DNA from: Margaritifera margaritifera
Taxonomy: Eukaryota; Mollusca; Bivalvia; Unionida; Margaritiferidae
NCBI GenBank assembly: GCA_029931535.1
Contig: JAQPZY010001554.1
Coordinates: forward strand, 2,852,001 to 2,916,000
Direction: 5' to 3'
DNA length: 64,000 nucleotides
The position numbers and the translations under genes were made by a program. The notes under the pieces were generated by a model. That model had not been told where the DNA came from. It saw only the letters and a program-made list of their open reading frames with translations, and made no database searches. The first letter of the stretch is position 1; every line of letters begins with the position of its first letter. This document shows positions 45,077 through 56,344 of this stretch, in pieces.

Positions 45077-46363
45077 TCTTTTTTACATATCTGAGTCAGC
45101 ATGTTCACAAGATACCTTTAAGTGCTGGACAAAATTCTGTTTCATCGCCATGAACCTTGAACCTGATGGATAGAGAATCATTCAATCGGTCTTGGATAAT
45201 GTCAATGTATACCCATGTGCTATGCTTCATTAAATCTATAATTACATTTTTTTTTTTTTAACCAGCTATTTAAATGTCATCATTCAAGGTATTTATCAGG
45301 TATACCCACAAACTGAATCTGAAAAAAATCCATTCATACTTGTTTGTTTTGCCATGCTTATAAGCCAGTACAGCTAAAAACCTTAGTCAAGACCTTTGAC
45401 CTTAAATTCAATGTCAGAGTGCTGACTATCAACTTGTTTATTGGAATGCAACTAAATACAAAGTCTGGTCAAAATTCACTTATATATGTATACAAGTCAC
45501 TGTGTTCATAAGCTCAATGAAGTACAAAAATGCAAGCAACAACCTTTGACTTGACTCTAAGATCAATTAGGTCTGGTTTCAAATCTCTATCACAAAAATG
45601 CAGATATATGTTGATGGTCAGATCTGCACCATTTTCATTTAAAACCATTTAAATATTTTAAGAAGTGTTTTAGTGAAAACTCCATGTCTATGCAATTGTT
45701 CATGCAAGAGGAGTAGTGATAAAAATATTTTCAAGATGTCCACTATTGTGCCATGTTTGAGGTCAGATAAACACCATTTTTATTCAGAACCAGGTACACA
45801 TTGCTAAAATAATATTTTATTGAAAATCCCATGCCAATTTGACCATCCATTCAGGAGTAGTAGCCATATAAAGATTCAAGATGGTCATCACAGCAGCCAT
45901 TTTGGAGGTTGGATTAATATCATTTTAGAACAGGAATAACTATATAATGCAAGAAATGTTGATATGGTCATTCATTTAGAAGTACTTGTTATGAAAGGAG
46001 TAGTGATAAGATTTGATTGATGAGATTGATCAGTACCATATTTATTTAGGACCAACCAGAATTTTCTTAGAGAAAACCCCATGTCAACAAGACCATCCAT
46101 TCAAGAGGAGTAGCAATAACAAGATTTTCAAGATGGCCACCATGGCGGATATATCAGATGTCAGATCAGCACCATGTCCATTTAGGATCAACTAGACATA
46201 TATTAAGAAGTATCAATAACAAGATTTTCAAGATGGCCATCATGGCTGACATATTGAAGGTCAGATCAGCACCATTTTTATTGAAGACCAACAAGAAATT
46301 ATAAGAAGTCTTTTGGTGAAAATTCCATGTCTATATGACCATTCATTCAGGATGAGTAGTGAT

Positions 46364-47901
46364 TGGGGGTGAAACGATTAATCGATATATTGATGTATCG
46401 ATACTTTTTCTATATCGATACCCATACTGATACAAAAGGGGAAGAATCTATACAAAATGATACTTACTCTATTACTTTAATCTTTATCAGTCGTGGATAA
46501 TTATTAGTCATTTGCCTTTTCATTCTTTAAATTGAGAATTCATCTGAGACAGCCATAGCAAGTACATGGACTCATTTTTGTCAGTAAAAATAAAAAACTA
46601 TTGACAACACCCATTCGTCTTCAACAAATTAACACAAGGTGACTAACTCAAGTGGTTCGAAATCTGCTCCATTTCCATGAATATTAGTTTATCCCATCTG
46701 CATCTTTAGCCACTGATAACATATATCAGTGGAAAGAAGACATTGCAGATTTGTTCCCCATGTATGATTTAAGTACTTTACTGATCATTTAATGACCACT
46801 TTTACTATAAATTTATCTGTTGCACCACATCTTGTTTACTTGGATCAAATTGAAGGCTACACTTCCAGTGTGTCATGCAGTGAAATATGTTACATGCAAT
46901 TCTGATTAGTGGTTATTGTTTGTTCAAGTCCAGGGTAAAACAATAACCACCAATCATAACTAACTGTAGCGTGTTCACTGCGCGACATACCGGAAATATT
47001 GGCATCCAAACTCTATCCAAATAGATACAAAGCAACATAGAAACTTCATACAGAAGTGACTATTAAATGATCTGTAAAGTACATGGGGAATAAGTTTGGA
47101 ATTTCTCCTTTTAGGTTGATATATGTAATCAGCGACCAAACGTGACAATGGGATTTTTTTTTAAAATTAGCACAGAATCGGCAAGGGGGCAGATTCCAAA
47201 CCGCATGAGTTATAGCCACCTTGTCAATTTGTTGAAGGGGAATGGGTGTTGTCAATGATTTCCTTTTCCACTGACAGAAATAAGTGCCTGTGGGCGCGGC
47301 AGTTGTTTTGCTTCTGCAGGAAGTACAATGTGAAGGATTTGGTTGTTAGTCATCTCCGCTCCAACACTCGGACTTGTTCTAGATAAGATTTTCCTTGCAC
47401 AAGGAAATTATATTGCTTCTTCTGTTTTGAAGATAACACTGTAATGTCTTCAAAATTTAAGTGAAGACACGAAATTGGTAATAAGATGTTTTAAAAACAT
47501 TCATTTAATGCAAAACAAAGGGCGTGGTGAGCAGGATGAGTCATACATCTGATCGAAAGGAGCAGCCTGAAATGGCCTAAATGGTTGAATAAAAATCACT
47601 AACAGCTAACAGGTAGTCTGTTTGGGAGCATTTTTTTATTATTTTTTTATATTTTTATAAATTTTTTCAAGGATGAGAATGGCAAATGAACAGATGATAA
47701 GTCTGTGTTTGTTTGTTATCTGCATACTGGAAATACACCCAATATGTCAACACATAAAAAATGGCATCATCCTACCATTGACAGACCTTCTTCAGATGAA
47801 AAGACCATCAAGTTGATATGTGTATCGATAATGTATCGTATTGTAGGCTGTGTATCGAGAATCGTATCAATACATGGCAGAGGTGTATCATTTCACCCCT
47901 A
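46364..47901. mobile_element. hAT transposon, 1,538 bp, with perfect 8-bp target duplication
   Basis: Ends 'tgggggtgaaacgat' and the reverse complement 'taggggtgaaatgat' agree at 13 of 15 positions. 'gtagtgat' is duplicated exactly at 46,356-46,363 and 47,902-47,909. Subterminal sequences are rich in 'atcgata'/'tatcgat' on both sides. Ends of TAGGGGTGAAA type with 8-bp duplications are classical hAT. It carries only a BED-finger remnant (47,669-47,800) and no catalytic domain, so it is internally deleted and non-autonomous. Confidence 0.92.
47669..47800 (+). pseudogene. BED zinc finger remnant of hAT transposase
   Basis: In one frame: 'DENGK', a TGA stop, 'TDDKSV', then 'CYLHTGNTPNMSTHKKWHH' and P-T-I. 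G-N-T-x-N-M-x-x-H-x-K-x-H-H-P is the C-terminal half of hAT BED fingers (DNA binding, terminal repeat recognition). The first Cys pair is damaged (V-F-V-C). Non-functional. Confidence 0.75.
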
Positions 47902-49218
47902 GTAGTGATAACAAGATTTTCAAGATGACATCCATACTCGATGTAATATCGGCACCATTTCATGTAGGAGCAATTTGATATCATAAGAAGTCTTTTGGTG
48001 ATAGGACATTCCATTCAGGAGGTGTAGCTATAACAAGATTTTCAAGATGGCCATCATGGTGGCGATATTGTATGCAAGACTGGCACCATTTTCATTTCAG
48101 ACCAACTATTTTCAAGATGTCTGCTTTGGTGGTGATACTAGATGTCTGCTTTGGTGGCGATACTAGATGTCAGATCAGCACCATTTTCAGTTATGACCAG
48201 CCTGATATCATAAGAAGTCTTGTATTGAAAACTCCATGTTGATATGACCATTCGGTAAGAGGAGCAGCAATAAAAGATTTTCAAGATGGCCGCTGGTGGC
48301 CATATTGGATTATCAATTGGCGCCATTTTCATTTAGGACCAACTAGACCTTGGCATGAACGTTTGTGTATAAAGTTTCATGGCAATCACCCAAGAAGTTT
48401 ATTAGGAGTAGTGATAGCCAACTTGGGCTAATGGACAACAGAAAAGCAGCCAACAGGTCATCCCATAAGCTCTTCTTAGAGCTAAAAATATATACAGTGA
48501 AACTTGTCAAAACCGAAACCGCAGTACACCGGAATCCCCTCAAGACCGAATTTGATTTTAGTCCCAAATTTTTCCTTCTTTAATATTAACATTTTTCCCC
48601 GGTAAACTGAAATCCCTCAACTTCAAATACTGAAGCAAATTTTGATCCCAAATTTCAATTTTATGATTAAAAAAACCCCATAAAACCGAAACTCACTGCA
48701 AAATTGGAGATGTATTTTAGCTACTAAATATTTGACACACACTGAAACAGATTATCATTAGCAAGTACTGTAGTAGGCTTATCTGTGAGACAAAGACCTG
48801 GAAAATGTCCCAAGCGCACATGAGGTTAAGACAATACTTGACACAGATTAGGGCTGGCAATAGGCTAATCTGAAATTTGTGCACCATAAAAAAGAGCCAG
48901 CTTTCAATGGGAATTTCTCATAACTAAATGTTCATAGGTAAACCATTTCAGAAAGATTATGTTCATCTGCTTATTATCTAATTGTGATTGATGCTATTCA
49001 TTTGTAAACATGATCAATAGAACACTTTTTTTTTTTTTTATTAAATATCAGGGCTTTATTAACCAGGTATGTGGCCACGCTTTTGAGGCTTTGGTGACAG
49101 AGACTGACAAAACAGTATTCTAAAAGCCAGATTCACTCAATTGATTTTCAATGGAGAAAAATCATTACATACATGTATTTAAGTAGCCATGACTGTCATT
49201 TGTCTTCACTTACATATC

Positions 49219-49540
49219 AAGATGTCAGAACGAACAGCTAAGCATTGTAGGATTGAACTATCCTTGCAGGACAAAATTAGACTAATCAGTGAGGATGAAT
49301 CTGTGAAAAAACCTACATTGAAGAAATTAGGGGAAACATTTGGTATAGGAACATCTACTGTTTCACATATTCTAAAGAAAATGGAATTCTGCAAGAATTA
49401 ATTGGAACAGTGATAGAAACAAGCGTCATTTTAACAATGCCTGCAAATCTGATAAACTGAATGATTTTGTGTGGTAATGGTATAGCCAAATAGCCAAGCT
49501 GAGGACCAAAAACATTCCAATCTCAGACCTTATAATATAT
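49219..49540 (+). pseudogene. Tigger-like transposase N-terminus (CENP-B/psq-type HTH)
   Basis: Starts MSERTAKHCR and contains 'ELSLQDKIRLISEDE' and 'LGETFGIGTSTVSHILKKM', the typical CENP-B N-terminal helix-turn-helix. After a frame change or stop near 49,400 the sequence continues 'NWNSDRNKRHF', 'KLNDFVW', a TAA stop, then 'WYSQIAKLRTKNIPISDL', which is the start of the second HTH_Tnp_Tc5 domain ('L..W......G.PIS'). Broken by at least two stops and cut by the TC microsatellite at 49,544. It would bind the terminal repeats. Confidence 0.85.
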
Positions 49541-49542
49541 AT

Positions 49543-49543
<1 letters not shown>

Positions 49544-49593
<50 letters not shown>
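49544..49593. repeat. (TC)n microsatellite
   Basis: About 24 TC units, directly after the Tigger HTH remnant. Confidence 0.95.
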
Positions 49594-49596
<3 letters not shown>

Positions 49597-49710
49597 ACAT
49601 AAGTGCTTAGAAAAAGACATTTTTTAACATCTGCAAAAACCTCAGTAAACCCAAAACCTCTCAAAATGGAAATATTTTTGGGGTCCCAAGGGTTTTCAGT
49701 TTTGAGGGGT

Positions 49711-50153
<443 letters not shown>

Positions 50154-50374
50154 TACCGTATATACTCGTGTATAAGTTAATACCAACTGCAAACTGCATA
50201 GACCCAGATCTGCCATCATATAATGTACCGGCAGATCTGGGTCTATGCAGTTTATAAGGACTAATCAGTAGAACAAACAACATAGACCCTGATCTGCTGG
50301 AGCATAATGCACTGGAAGATCAGGGTCTATGTTGTTTGCATTTGGACCTGGGTTATACGCGAGTATATACGGTA
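50154..50374 (+). mobile_element. palindromic pogo-like MITE, full copy
   Basis: Starts 'taccgtatatactcgtgtat', ends 'acgcgagtatatacggta', 221 bp. Hairpin 1 arms 'catagacccagatctgcc' / 'ggcagatctgggtctatg' are perfect. Hairpin 2 arms 'acatagaccctgatct' / 'agatcagggtctatgt' are perfect. Confidence 0.95.
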
Positions 50375-50499
50375 AACATTAAATGACTACAGTGGGAACT
50401 AAAACCTTCAAGTCATAATTTTATTCTCATATTCTGTAATTCTGTAACAAGTTGTTTCATCACAAACATGAATCTCCTTGCCAACAGGAGCACATGGAT

Positions 50500-50680
50500 T
50501 AGCTGACAATATACTGACTAGTATGGAGAACTGATGCCAAGGCAATAGAGTTAGGTGCCTTGTTTAGAGATACACCATAATAGTCAATCCAATCTGGTCT
50601 GGACTGGATATGAACCCATAATCCACTGGTTGTGAGTCAAAGCCAATGACGGAGCCGCCACCCACGGAGAGACATGAAAT
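50500..50680 (-). mobile_element. tRNA-derived SINE, degraded
   Basis: Minus strand: head with 'gtgggtggcggctccgtcat' and B-box-like 'tgggttcatatcc', body 'tatggtgtatctctaaacaa' and 'ggcacctaa'. This is the common SINE body family, worn. Confidence 0.65.
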
Positions 50681-51249
50681 ATTACTGCAACATGAAGGCA
50701 GGAAATGCTACTCTGACATACAGCTCTCTCTCTTCATTACAGAGTAGTCAGGGTCCATAAGTGCTGACCATATTATGTACCAAACCACAGTATAGTGAGA
50801 ATAATTATGAATGTGTGTGTGTCTGAGGAATAAACAAAATGGCTGTCAAATGTATAGTAATAAGTTTAGTTTATTAACTTAAATATATTTTTTCAATTCA
50901 TGCTATTTGTGCATTTAATTTTCTCAAATGATACTGTTTGAAAAAGAAAATAAAGATATAATACTAACCTTCATTTTGCTTTCTTTGAACTCATATTGTC
51001 ATACGTTTGATTCAGCAATTCAAGTACAATGGGTTTTTTTGGGGGTTATGGGATCAATAGCAGTACTATGCAATATCTAAAATTGCATTATACTGAAGGG
51101 CATTATAATGGGGAAGTGCTGTACCACACTGATACATCAACATGCAAAGTTTTCTTGATATGTGGTCAAAATAAAATTTGATTATTCCAGATGTAATAGG
51201 GATAAAGATACAGAAGGTGTAACAAACAAACACTAGCTGAAAATACAAA
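50681..51249. other. unassigned sequence with a Tigger-end-like motif
   Basis: On the minus strand 51,030-51,125 reads 'tacagcacttccccattata' followed by 'atgcccttcagtataatgca', which resembles the end of a pogo/Tigger-type element. I could not find a partner end. Confidence 0.35.
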
Positions 51250-52270
51250 AATCATTCAAGCATGAAAAATAGGTCGCAGTTACCTGGTTTTCAAATGACT
51301 GAGTTACTCTACTTCGGATGCATTCATGTACCAATTCTTATTAATGTAGCTGAAATAGGGTCAAAGATATTTAGGATATAATGAACAAATAGCTGAAAAT
51401 ACATAAGTTACCCAAGTGTGAAAATTAGGTCACAGTGACCTAGTTTTAGTTTGATTGTATTACCTTTCTAGAGATGCATTCATGCACAAAGTGAGATGGG
51501 TCTAAATGTAAAAGAGTGAAATATATTGAGTGTATAACTAACAAACAGCTGAAAATATATGTCACTCAATCAGGAAATTTAGTTCAGTGACCTTTTTTTA
51601 TTTTGACAAGTTTTACCCTCCAGGAGATGCATCCACATATACAGTTTGATGAGTGTAATAGGGTCAAGGATATTGAGGGTATAATAAAAAATGACTGAAA
51701 ACACCAAATTCAATTAAACTTGAAACTTAGGTCACAGTGACCTGCAGTGGCTCAGTGGTTATCATTTTGGACTTGTGACCAGTAACATGCAGGTTCAAAT
51801 CCTACCATCAGATCATTTTAGGATGGTTGCCATGGTGTGTCCTTGGGCAAGGCACTTTATTTGAATTCCCTTGGCATGATCTGACTTCCAAGTATTGATC
51901 TGCCGTAAAACACCAAACAAATCACAGTGACCTACTTAGGACATGGTTTAGATACATCAGCATTATAATTTCATGAATGTAGGTTAAAGAGGGTCCAAGA
52001 TATTGAGGGTGTAATCAACAAACAGCTGAAAAGATATGAATCACTCATGCTTGAAAATTATGGTACAGTGTCTCAGCTTTGTTATCTTTGAGTTACCCTC
52101 CTAAGGTTGCACCCAAACAAAGTTTGACAAGTCAAGATGTAACAGGGTCCAAAATACTGAGCATGAAACAAACAAATGGCTCAAAATACAAAAGTCACTT
52201 AAGTATCAAAATAAGGTCACAAAGACCTACTCTAGGTATGGTTGAGTTGTTTAAACCTTCAAACTTGCAG
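51250..52270 (+). repeat. array of about 140-150-bp units, about 7 units
   Basis: Units carry 'aggtcacagtgacctagttt', 'gatgcattcatg', 'gggtcaaagatattgagggt' and 'aacaaacagctgaaaata'. Related in wording to the array at 30,050. Interrupted by a SINE at 51,744-51,921. Confidence 0.8.
51744..51921 (+). mobile_element. tRNA-derived SINE, 178 bp, with 12-bp target duplication
   Basis: 'tcacagtgacct' is present at 51,732-51,743 and again at 51,922-51,933. The insert starts 'gcagtggctcagtggttatc' (A box), has 'gcaggttcaaatcctac' (B box), body 'gtccttgggcaaggcacttt', and ends 'gccgtaaaacaccaaacaaa'. Removing it restores the array unit phrase 'ggtcacagtgacctacttag', so it is a clean retroposition event into the array. 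Confidence 0.93.
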
Positions 52271-52315
52271 GATACTTAAATCAAGTTGAATATTGGTGCG
52301 CACTGAATAACGTAT

Positions 52316-53238
52316 CAATCCCCTAAAAATGAAGCCAATGTTGCTTGGAACTAGGCAAAGATTATCATTAAACTGAAATCCAAATCTTGAGCTGTAAACT
52401 GAAGATAATTTAAATGAAAATGTTGACACAGAAAAACTTTTGGGAGTTCATGTTAAATATGAATCTCAACTGGTGTAAGCAAGTGAACTAGGTTTGCTCT
52501 GTAGTAAGCTTCAGAATTTATCTTTTACAGAGGATAAAAAGTTATCTACCACTCAACTATCAGAAATTATTTTATAATGTATTCATTCTTCCTCTTTTGG
52601 ACTACTGCTGCACAATTTGGGAAAATACAACTGATAGTAATATTGAAACGATCCACAAACTTCAAAAAAGGGCAGCAAGAATTACTTTAAATTTACAATT
52701 TGATACACCATCCAAAATTCTATTCTCTGAATTGAAATGGCTGAAATTTGAATACAGATTTGCCTACCACAAGTCCGTGTTATACTCAAAGTAAAGAATT
52801 AACTCTGTCCACAAAATTTGCATGATATGATTCACTTTAAGTCTGAAGAATAATACCAAGGACCTAAATTGAGATAGATTAAAAATGATCAATGCAGAAC
52901 ACCATATCCAAAAACAAATACTTTTAAAAAATCATTTGCTTACTCTGGTGCTATTCTATGGAATGAACTCCCTAAAACCATTATCTCAGAAACAAATCTA
53001 AATGTATTCAAAACAAAATCATATGACCATTATCTTCAAAGGCAGTTTTCATTGTAAATATTGAAATACATGCAGTCCAATTTATTCTGTTAATGCATAA
53101 TATATACACTTTGTGCTTTTACACTTAATGTACTGAAACATGCTTTATTACTATCATTTTTTAAAAAGTTTTTGTATTTACAATAGTTTGTTCATCCTGA
53201 GGGATTCAAGGGATAATAGTATATTTATAACAGAGTTA
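52316..53238 (+). pseudogene. non-LTR retrotransposon (LINE) reverse transcriptase C-terminus
   Basis: Fragments in frame order: 'KMKPMLLGTRQRLSLN' (52,326-52,372), 'LLGVHV' (about 52,438), 'MDYCCTIWENTTDSNIETI' and 'HKLQKRAARITLNLQFDTP' (52,597-52,700), 'ILFSELKWLKFEYRFAYHK', then 'FKKSFAYSGAILWNELPKT' and 'LNVFKTKSYDHYLQRQFSL' followed by a stop at about 53,056. L-Q-K-R-A-A-R-I with these partners is characteristic of the RT C-terminal region of jockey/CR1/I-like LINEs. The endonuclease and RT catalytic part are missing (5' truncation). The 3' untranslated region continues to 53,238 and resumes at 54,766. Confidence 0.85.
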
Positions 53239-54765
53239 ACATATTTAGCTGTGTATAACACACACTTTTTTCACCTAATTTTCTTATCTTAAGTCGGGGG
53301 GTGCATGTCTTATCGAAGAACTAAAATAAAAAGATTTCTTTTACGTCGATCTGACAAGAGGATGAAGGCACTATAGCTGCCTACATGTGTCACATTCACT
53401 CCTTGTGAAATATTAAATCTGTTGCACATTGCATTGTAACTAAATTGCTTACCGGTGCTAGCCTTATTAAAAAAATAAATAATACTTACAAACCTTGATA
53501 GTCTTGTTCTTTGATTGCTTATGTTAATAAACTGGTTTCATTTCACATCACTGTTTAATGTTTTGTTCTGTGCCTCGACTGGAAATACATGTACATAATG
53601 ACTGGTAACTTGTTCAAAAGCGCAAAAGACTTAAGATTGAGTTGAGCCAGATAGGAAATGTTGACCAGACACCCATGACGTTTGATCTTCCATCCAGCAC
53701 CACTGTCCATATGAAAGGGGCCAACATCATCAGCATAACCACAACTGGCAACGAGAAAAATCATTTTACTGTGATGCTTGCCTGTACCACTGATGACGGA
53801 AAGCTCCCTCCCCATGTTATTTTCAAGAGGAAGACACTTCCAAAGGGTGCAGTGTGGCCAAAGGAAATTATCGTCAGGTGTCAAGACAAGGGATGGATGG
53901 ATGAAACATTATGAAGGACTGGATAAAAAATGTATGGGGAAAACGGCCAGGTGGTTACACCAAGAAAAGCTTATTACTGGATGCTTTCCGATGCCACAAG
54001 TCAGACCATGTCAAGGACCTGCTAAAGACAGACTACCAGACCACTCTGGGCATAATTCCTGGTGGTATGACATCAATGCTCCAGCAATTAGATGTCAGCA
54101 TCAACAAGCCAATGAAAACCATGCTCTGAAGGAAATGGAATGAGTGGTATGCTGGCGACCAACACACATTTACACCGTGTGGAAACATGAGGAAACCCGA
54201 GCTGACTGACATCTGCCAGTGAGTAGTGGATGCATGAGCCGAGTTAGATCCAAGCATCATCATCCATGCCTTCAAAAAGTGCTGCATCTCAAATAAAATG
54301 GATGGCACAGAGGATGACATCTTGTGGGAGGACAATGCTAAGCATGAAGGCCACTCAGAGAGCGAGGACAAAGATGAAGATGAAAGCTATTATGCAGCAA
54401 CACCAGGAATGATGACAGACGAGGACATACAGCGACTTTTCGAGAGTGATGATGACGAAGAGGAGTTTGAGGGATTTGATGCAATAGATTGAACTCCATC
54501 AACGAGGCAAACCTTCAAAGGGCCCTTTTAAGGGCCAACTATAAAATCGGAAAGATATAATTTCAATATTGCCGCTTTTTTCATTCACTATCCAAAATGG
54601 CCGACTGTTGACGCACTATGAAAACGGAGTGAAATAGTCACAATTTTAAAATGTATTATATCACATGCGCGTTATATGGCAGAACTACATTTTTTCCACT
54701 CATTCTGGGTCAAAATTCGGGGTGCACGTTATACATCAGTGCGTGTTATACACACCAAAATACGG
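53239..54765 (+). mobile_element. pogo-like DNA transposon, 1,527 bp, inserted at TA in the LINE 3' end
   Basis: Left end 'acatatttagctgtgtataa' plus 'cacacac', and right end reverse complemented 'ccgtattttggtgtgtataa' plus 'cacgcac', agree at 22 of 27 positions. TA lies directly outside both ends (53,237-53,238 and 54,766-54,767). Rejoining the flanks at one TA gives 'gagttaccctcataaaataa', the same LINE tail found whole at 32,347 and 57,481. Contains a transposase with deleted N-terminus. Confidence 0.92.
53630..54492 (+). pseudogene. pogo/POGK-like DDE transposase (catalytic half)
   Basis: Starts near 'LKIELSQIGNVDQTPMTFD'. The DDE_1 core includes 'VHMKGANIISITTTGNEKN', 'FTVMLACTTDDGKLPPHVI', 'FKRKTLPKGAVWPKEIIVR' and 'GWMDET', then a 1-bp deletion near 53,910, 'MKDWIKNVWGKRPGGYTKK', 'SLLLDAFRCHKSDHVKDLL', 'IPGGMTSMLQQLDVSINKP'. 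The three catalytic Asp (V-D-Q-T-P, L-L-D-A-F, Q-L-D-V-S) are all present, as in pogo-type DDD transposases. Stops at 54,127 and near 54,222-54,240. The acidic C-terminus 'DDILWED' and 'FESDDDEEEFEGF' is typical of this group. The N-terminal HTH and CENP-B domains are missing. Confidence 0.93.
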
Positions 54766-54801
54766 TACCCTCATAAAATAAAGTATTTATTATTATTATT
54801 A

Positions 54802-54850
<49 letters not shown>
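54766..54850 (+). repeat. LINE 3' tail continuation with (ATT)n
   Basis: 'taccctcataaaataaagta' runs into 'tttatt' and (ATT)n. This is the displaced 3' terminus of the LINE at 52,316-53,238, split off by the pogo insertion. Confidence 0.85.
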
Positions 54851-54851
<1 letters not shown>

Positions 54852-54879
54852 TCTGTTCCCTTTGGTCAAATTCTGTTCA

Positions 54880-55620
54880 GCAGTTTTTGAGATTTCATTT
54901 AAAGGTTTTTCTATTTTTAGAAACAGTGACCATACTGGATGATGGAACTCCATCATTCATATGAACTTATGAGTTCTTCATATAAGGATGCTTTCTGTCA
55001 AATTTTGTCAAATTCAGTTGAACAGTTTTTGAGAAGTCTGTCCATATTGGACAACTGATCTACATTACTTGTGCCAATCTGAAAGGCTTTCATGCCAGGA
55101 TGCTGTAAGATATTTTCAAATGTTGAGCAGTTTTATGTGAAGATGTTGTTTACAAGCTGTTAAATTTTTAGTAATAGCAGCCTTTTTGAATGTTGGATTA
55201 GCACCATTTATACAAACTTGAAAGCCAACATGTCAGACTGCAGACTGCTTTCTGTCAAATCTGGTCAAATTATGTTAAAGGGAAAAGTCCTTTCATGTTT
55301 TTTTAGAAGACATATTGGATGGTGGTTTGGCATCATTTAAATTTTGTATAAACCTCAAAGGCCTTTATACCAGAACGCTTTCCATCAAATTTAATCAGAT
55401 TCTGAACAGTTTTTGAGAAGTAGTTTCAGTTTGATTGGGGGGGGGGGGGTACCTTTTTCTAGTAGTGTTGCCATACTAAATGGTAAAATTGTCATCATTT
55501 GTACAAACTTGAATGGGCAGGATGCCAGCATGCTTCCTTCTGAATTTAAATAAAACTGGTTCCGCAGTTTTTTTTTAGAGAAGTCTAAAATAGCAGATGT
55601 TGGTGGATGAACCACAAATG
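54880..55620 (+). repeat. tandem repeat, unit about 170-190 bp, 4 units
   Basis: Units carry 'ttctgtcaaatttggtcaaa' variants, 'cagtttttgagaagt', 'atttgtacaaacttgaa' and 'aggatgct'. Same family as 36,660-37,510. A poly-G run of 13 lies at 55,436-55,449. Confidence 0.75.
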
Positions 55621-55861
55621 ACAGAAGCTGAGGGCAATAACATAAGCCTACTTAGTCTTATGGCCAGGTGATCTAATAAGCATTTTGAGGCAAAAAGTCT
55701 TGTATATGCCGATGTGAGGTTTATTGTTCTAAATTGAGTTTTGCTGAAGATAAAATCAGTCGAGCATGCAAACCAGATATTGGCAACAGTAACAGCATTT
55801 AAAAAGCAAATCCTCAAATGAAATCTTTACTGTTGTTCCCATTCAGATACATGTTAGATTT

Positions 55862-56187
55862 GTTTGTGAAACTGTCTAAAATGCCATTGTATCCAATGTT
55901 TGTGAAACTGTCCAAAATGCCATTGTGTCCAATGTTTGTGAAACTGTCTAAAATGCCATTGTATCCAATGTTTGTGAAACTGTCTAAAATGCCATTGTAT
56001 CCAATGTTTGTGAAACTGTCCAAAATGCCATTGTGTCCAGTGTTTTGTGAAACTGTCCAAAATGCCATTGTACCCAATGTTTGTGAAACTGTCCAAAATG
56101 CCATTGTGTCCAATGTTTGTGAAACTGTCTAAAATGCCATTGTGTCCAATGTTTGTGAAACTGTCCAAAATGCCGTTGTGTCAATTG
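55862..56187. repeat. 36-bp minisatellite, 9 copies
   Basis: The unit is 'gtttgtgaaactgtctaaaa' plus 'tgccattgtatccaat'. Since 36 is a multiple of three, both strands remain open as 12-residue repeats (MFVKLSKMPLYP forward, GQFHKHW-type reverse). One unit has an extra base (near 56,041), which shifts the frame and argues against selection for a protein. Variants (tatcc/tgtcc, tctaa/tccaa) are shuffled between units. Confidence 0.96.
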
Positions 56188-56344
56188 TTTCTAGTTGTTT
56201 ATTGTGGATTTTTCAGCTACAAATGTATTAAGTTTGATAATCAGAAACAGTGCTATATTCATGTGTCATAATGTATAATGTTATACATTCAGGACTTGAT
56301 ATATTGATGACACATTCAATCCACAAACTTTAAATATATTCATG

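Larger units (their letters stand above)
44652..48490 (+). mobile_element. composite tandem-core repeat, about 3.8 kb, carrying a hAT insertion
   Basis: Starts 'aaacaagagtctctcaaagg' and 'aatttccaggaatccaagat', as at 34,577. A 67-bp minisatellite (44,741-45,076) follows. After it come worn units near 45,100-45,560, then units of about 150-180 bp with 'caagattttcaagatggcca', 'tcagatcagcaccatttt' and 'taagaagtcttttggtga' at 45,600-46,356 and 47,910-48,330. The end is 'aagtttcatggcaatcaccc' and 'cccataagctcttctta'. It is interrupted by a hAT element at 46,364-47,901. Confidence 0.7.

Noticed and set aside
54771..54956. Poly-Asn frame on the minus strand
   Set aside because: Translation of an (ATT)n microsatellite.
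55814..56184. Repeat proteins on both strands over the 36-bp minisatellite
   Set aside because: Both strands are open by arithmetic, one unit carries an extra base, and there is no start context or domain.
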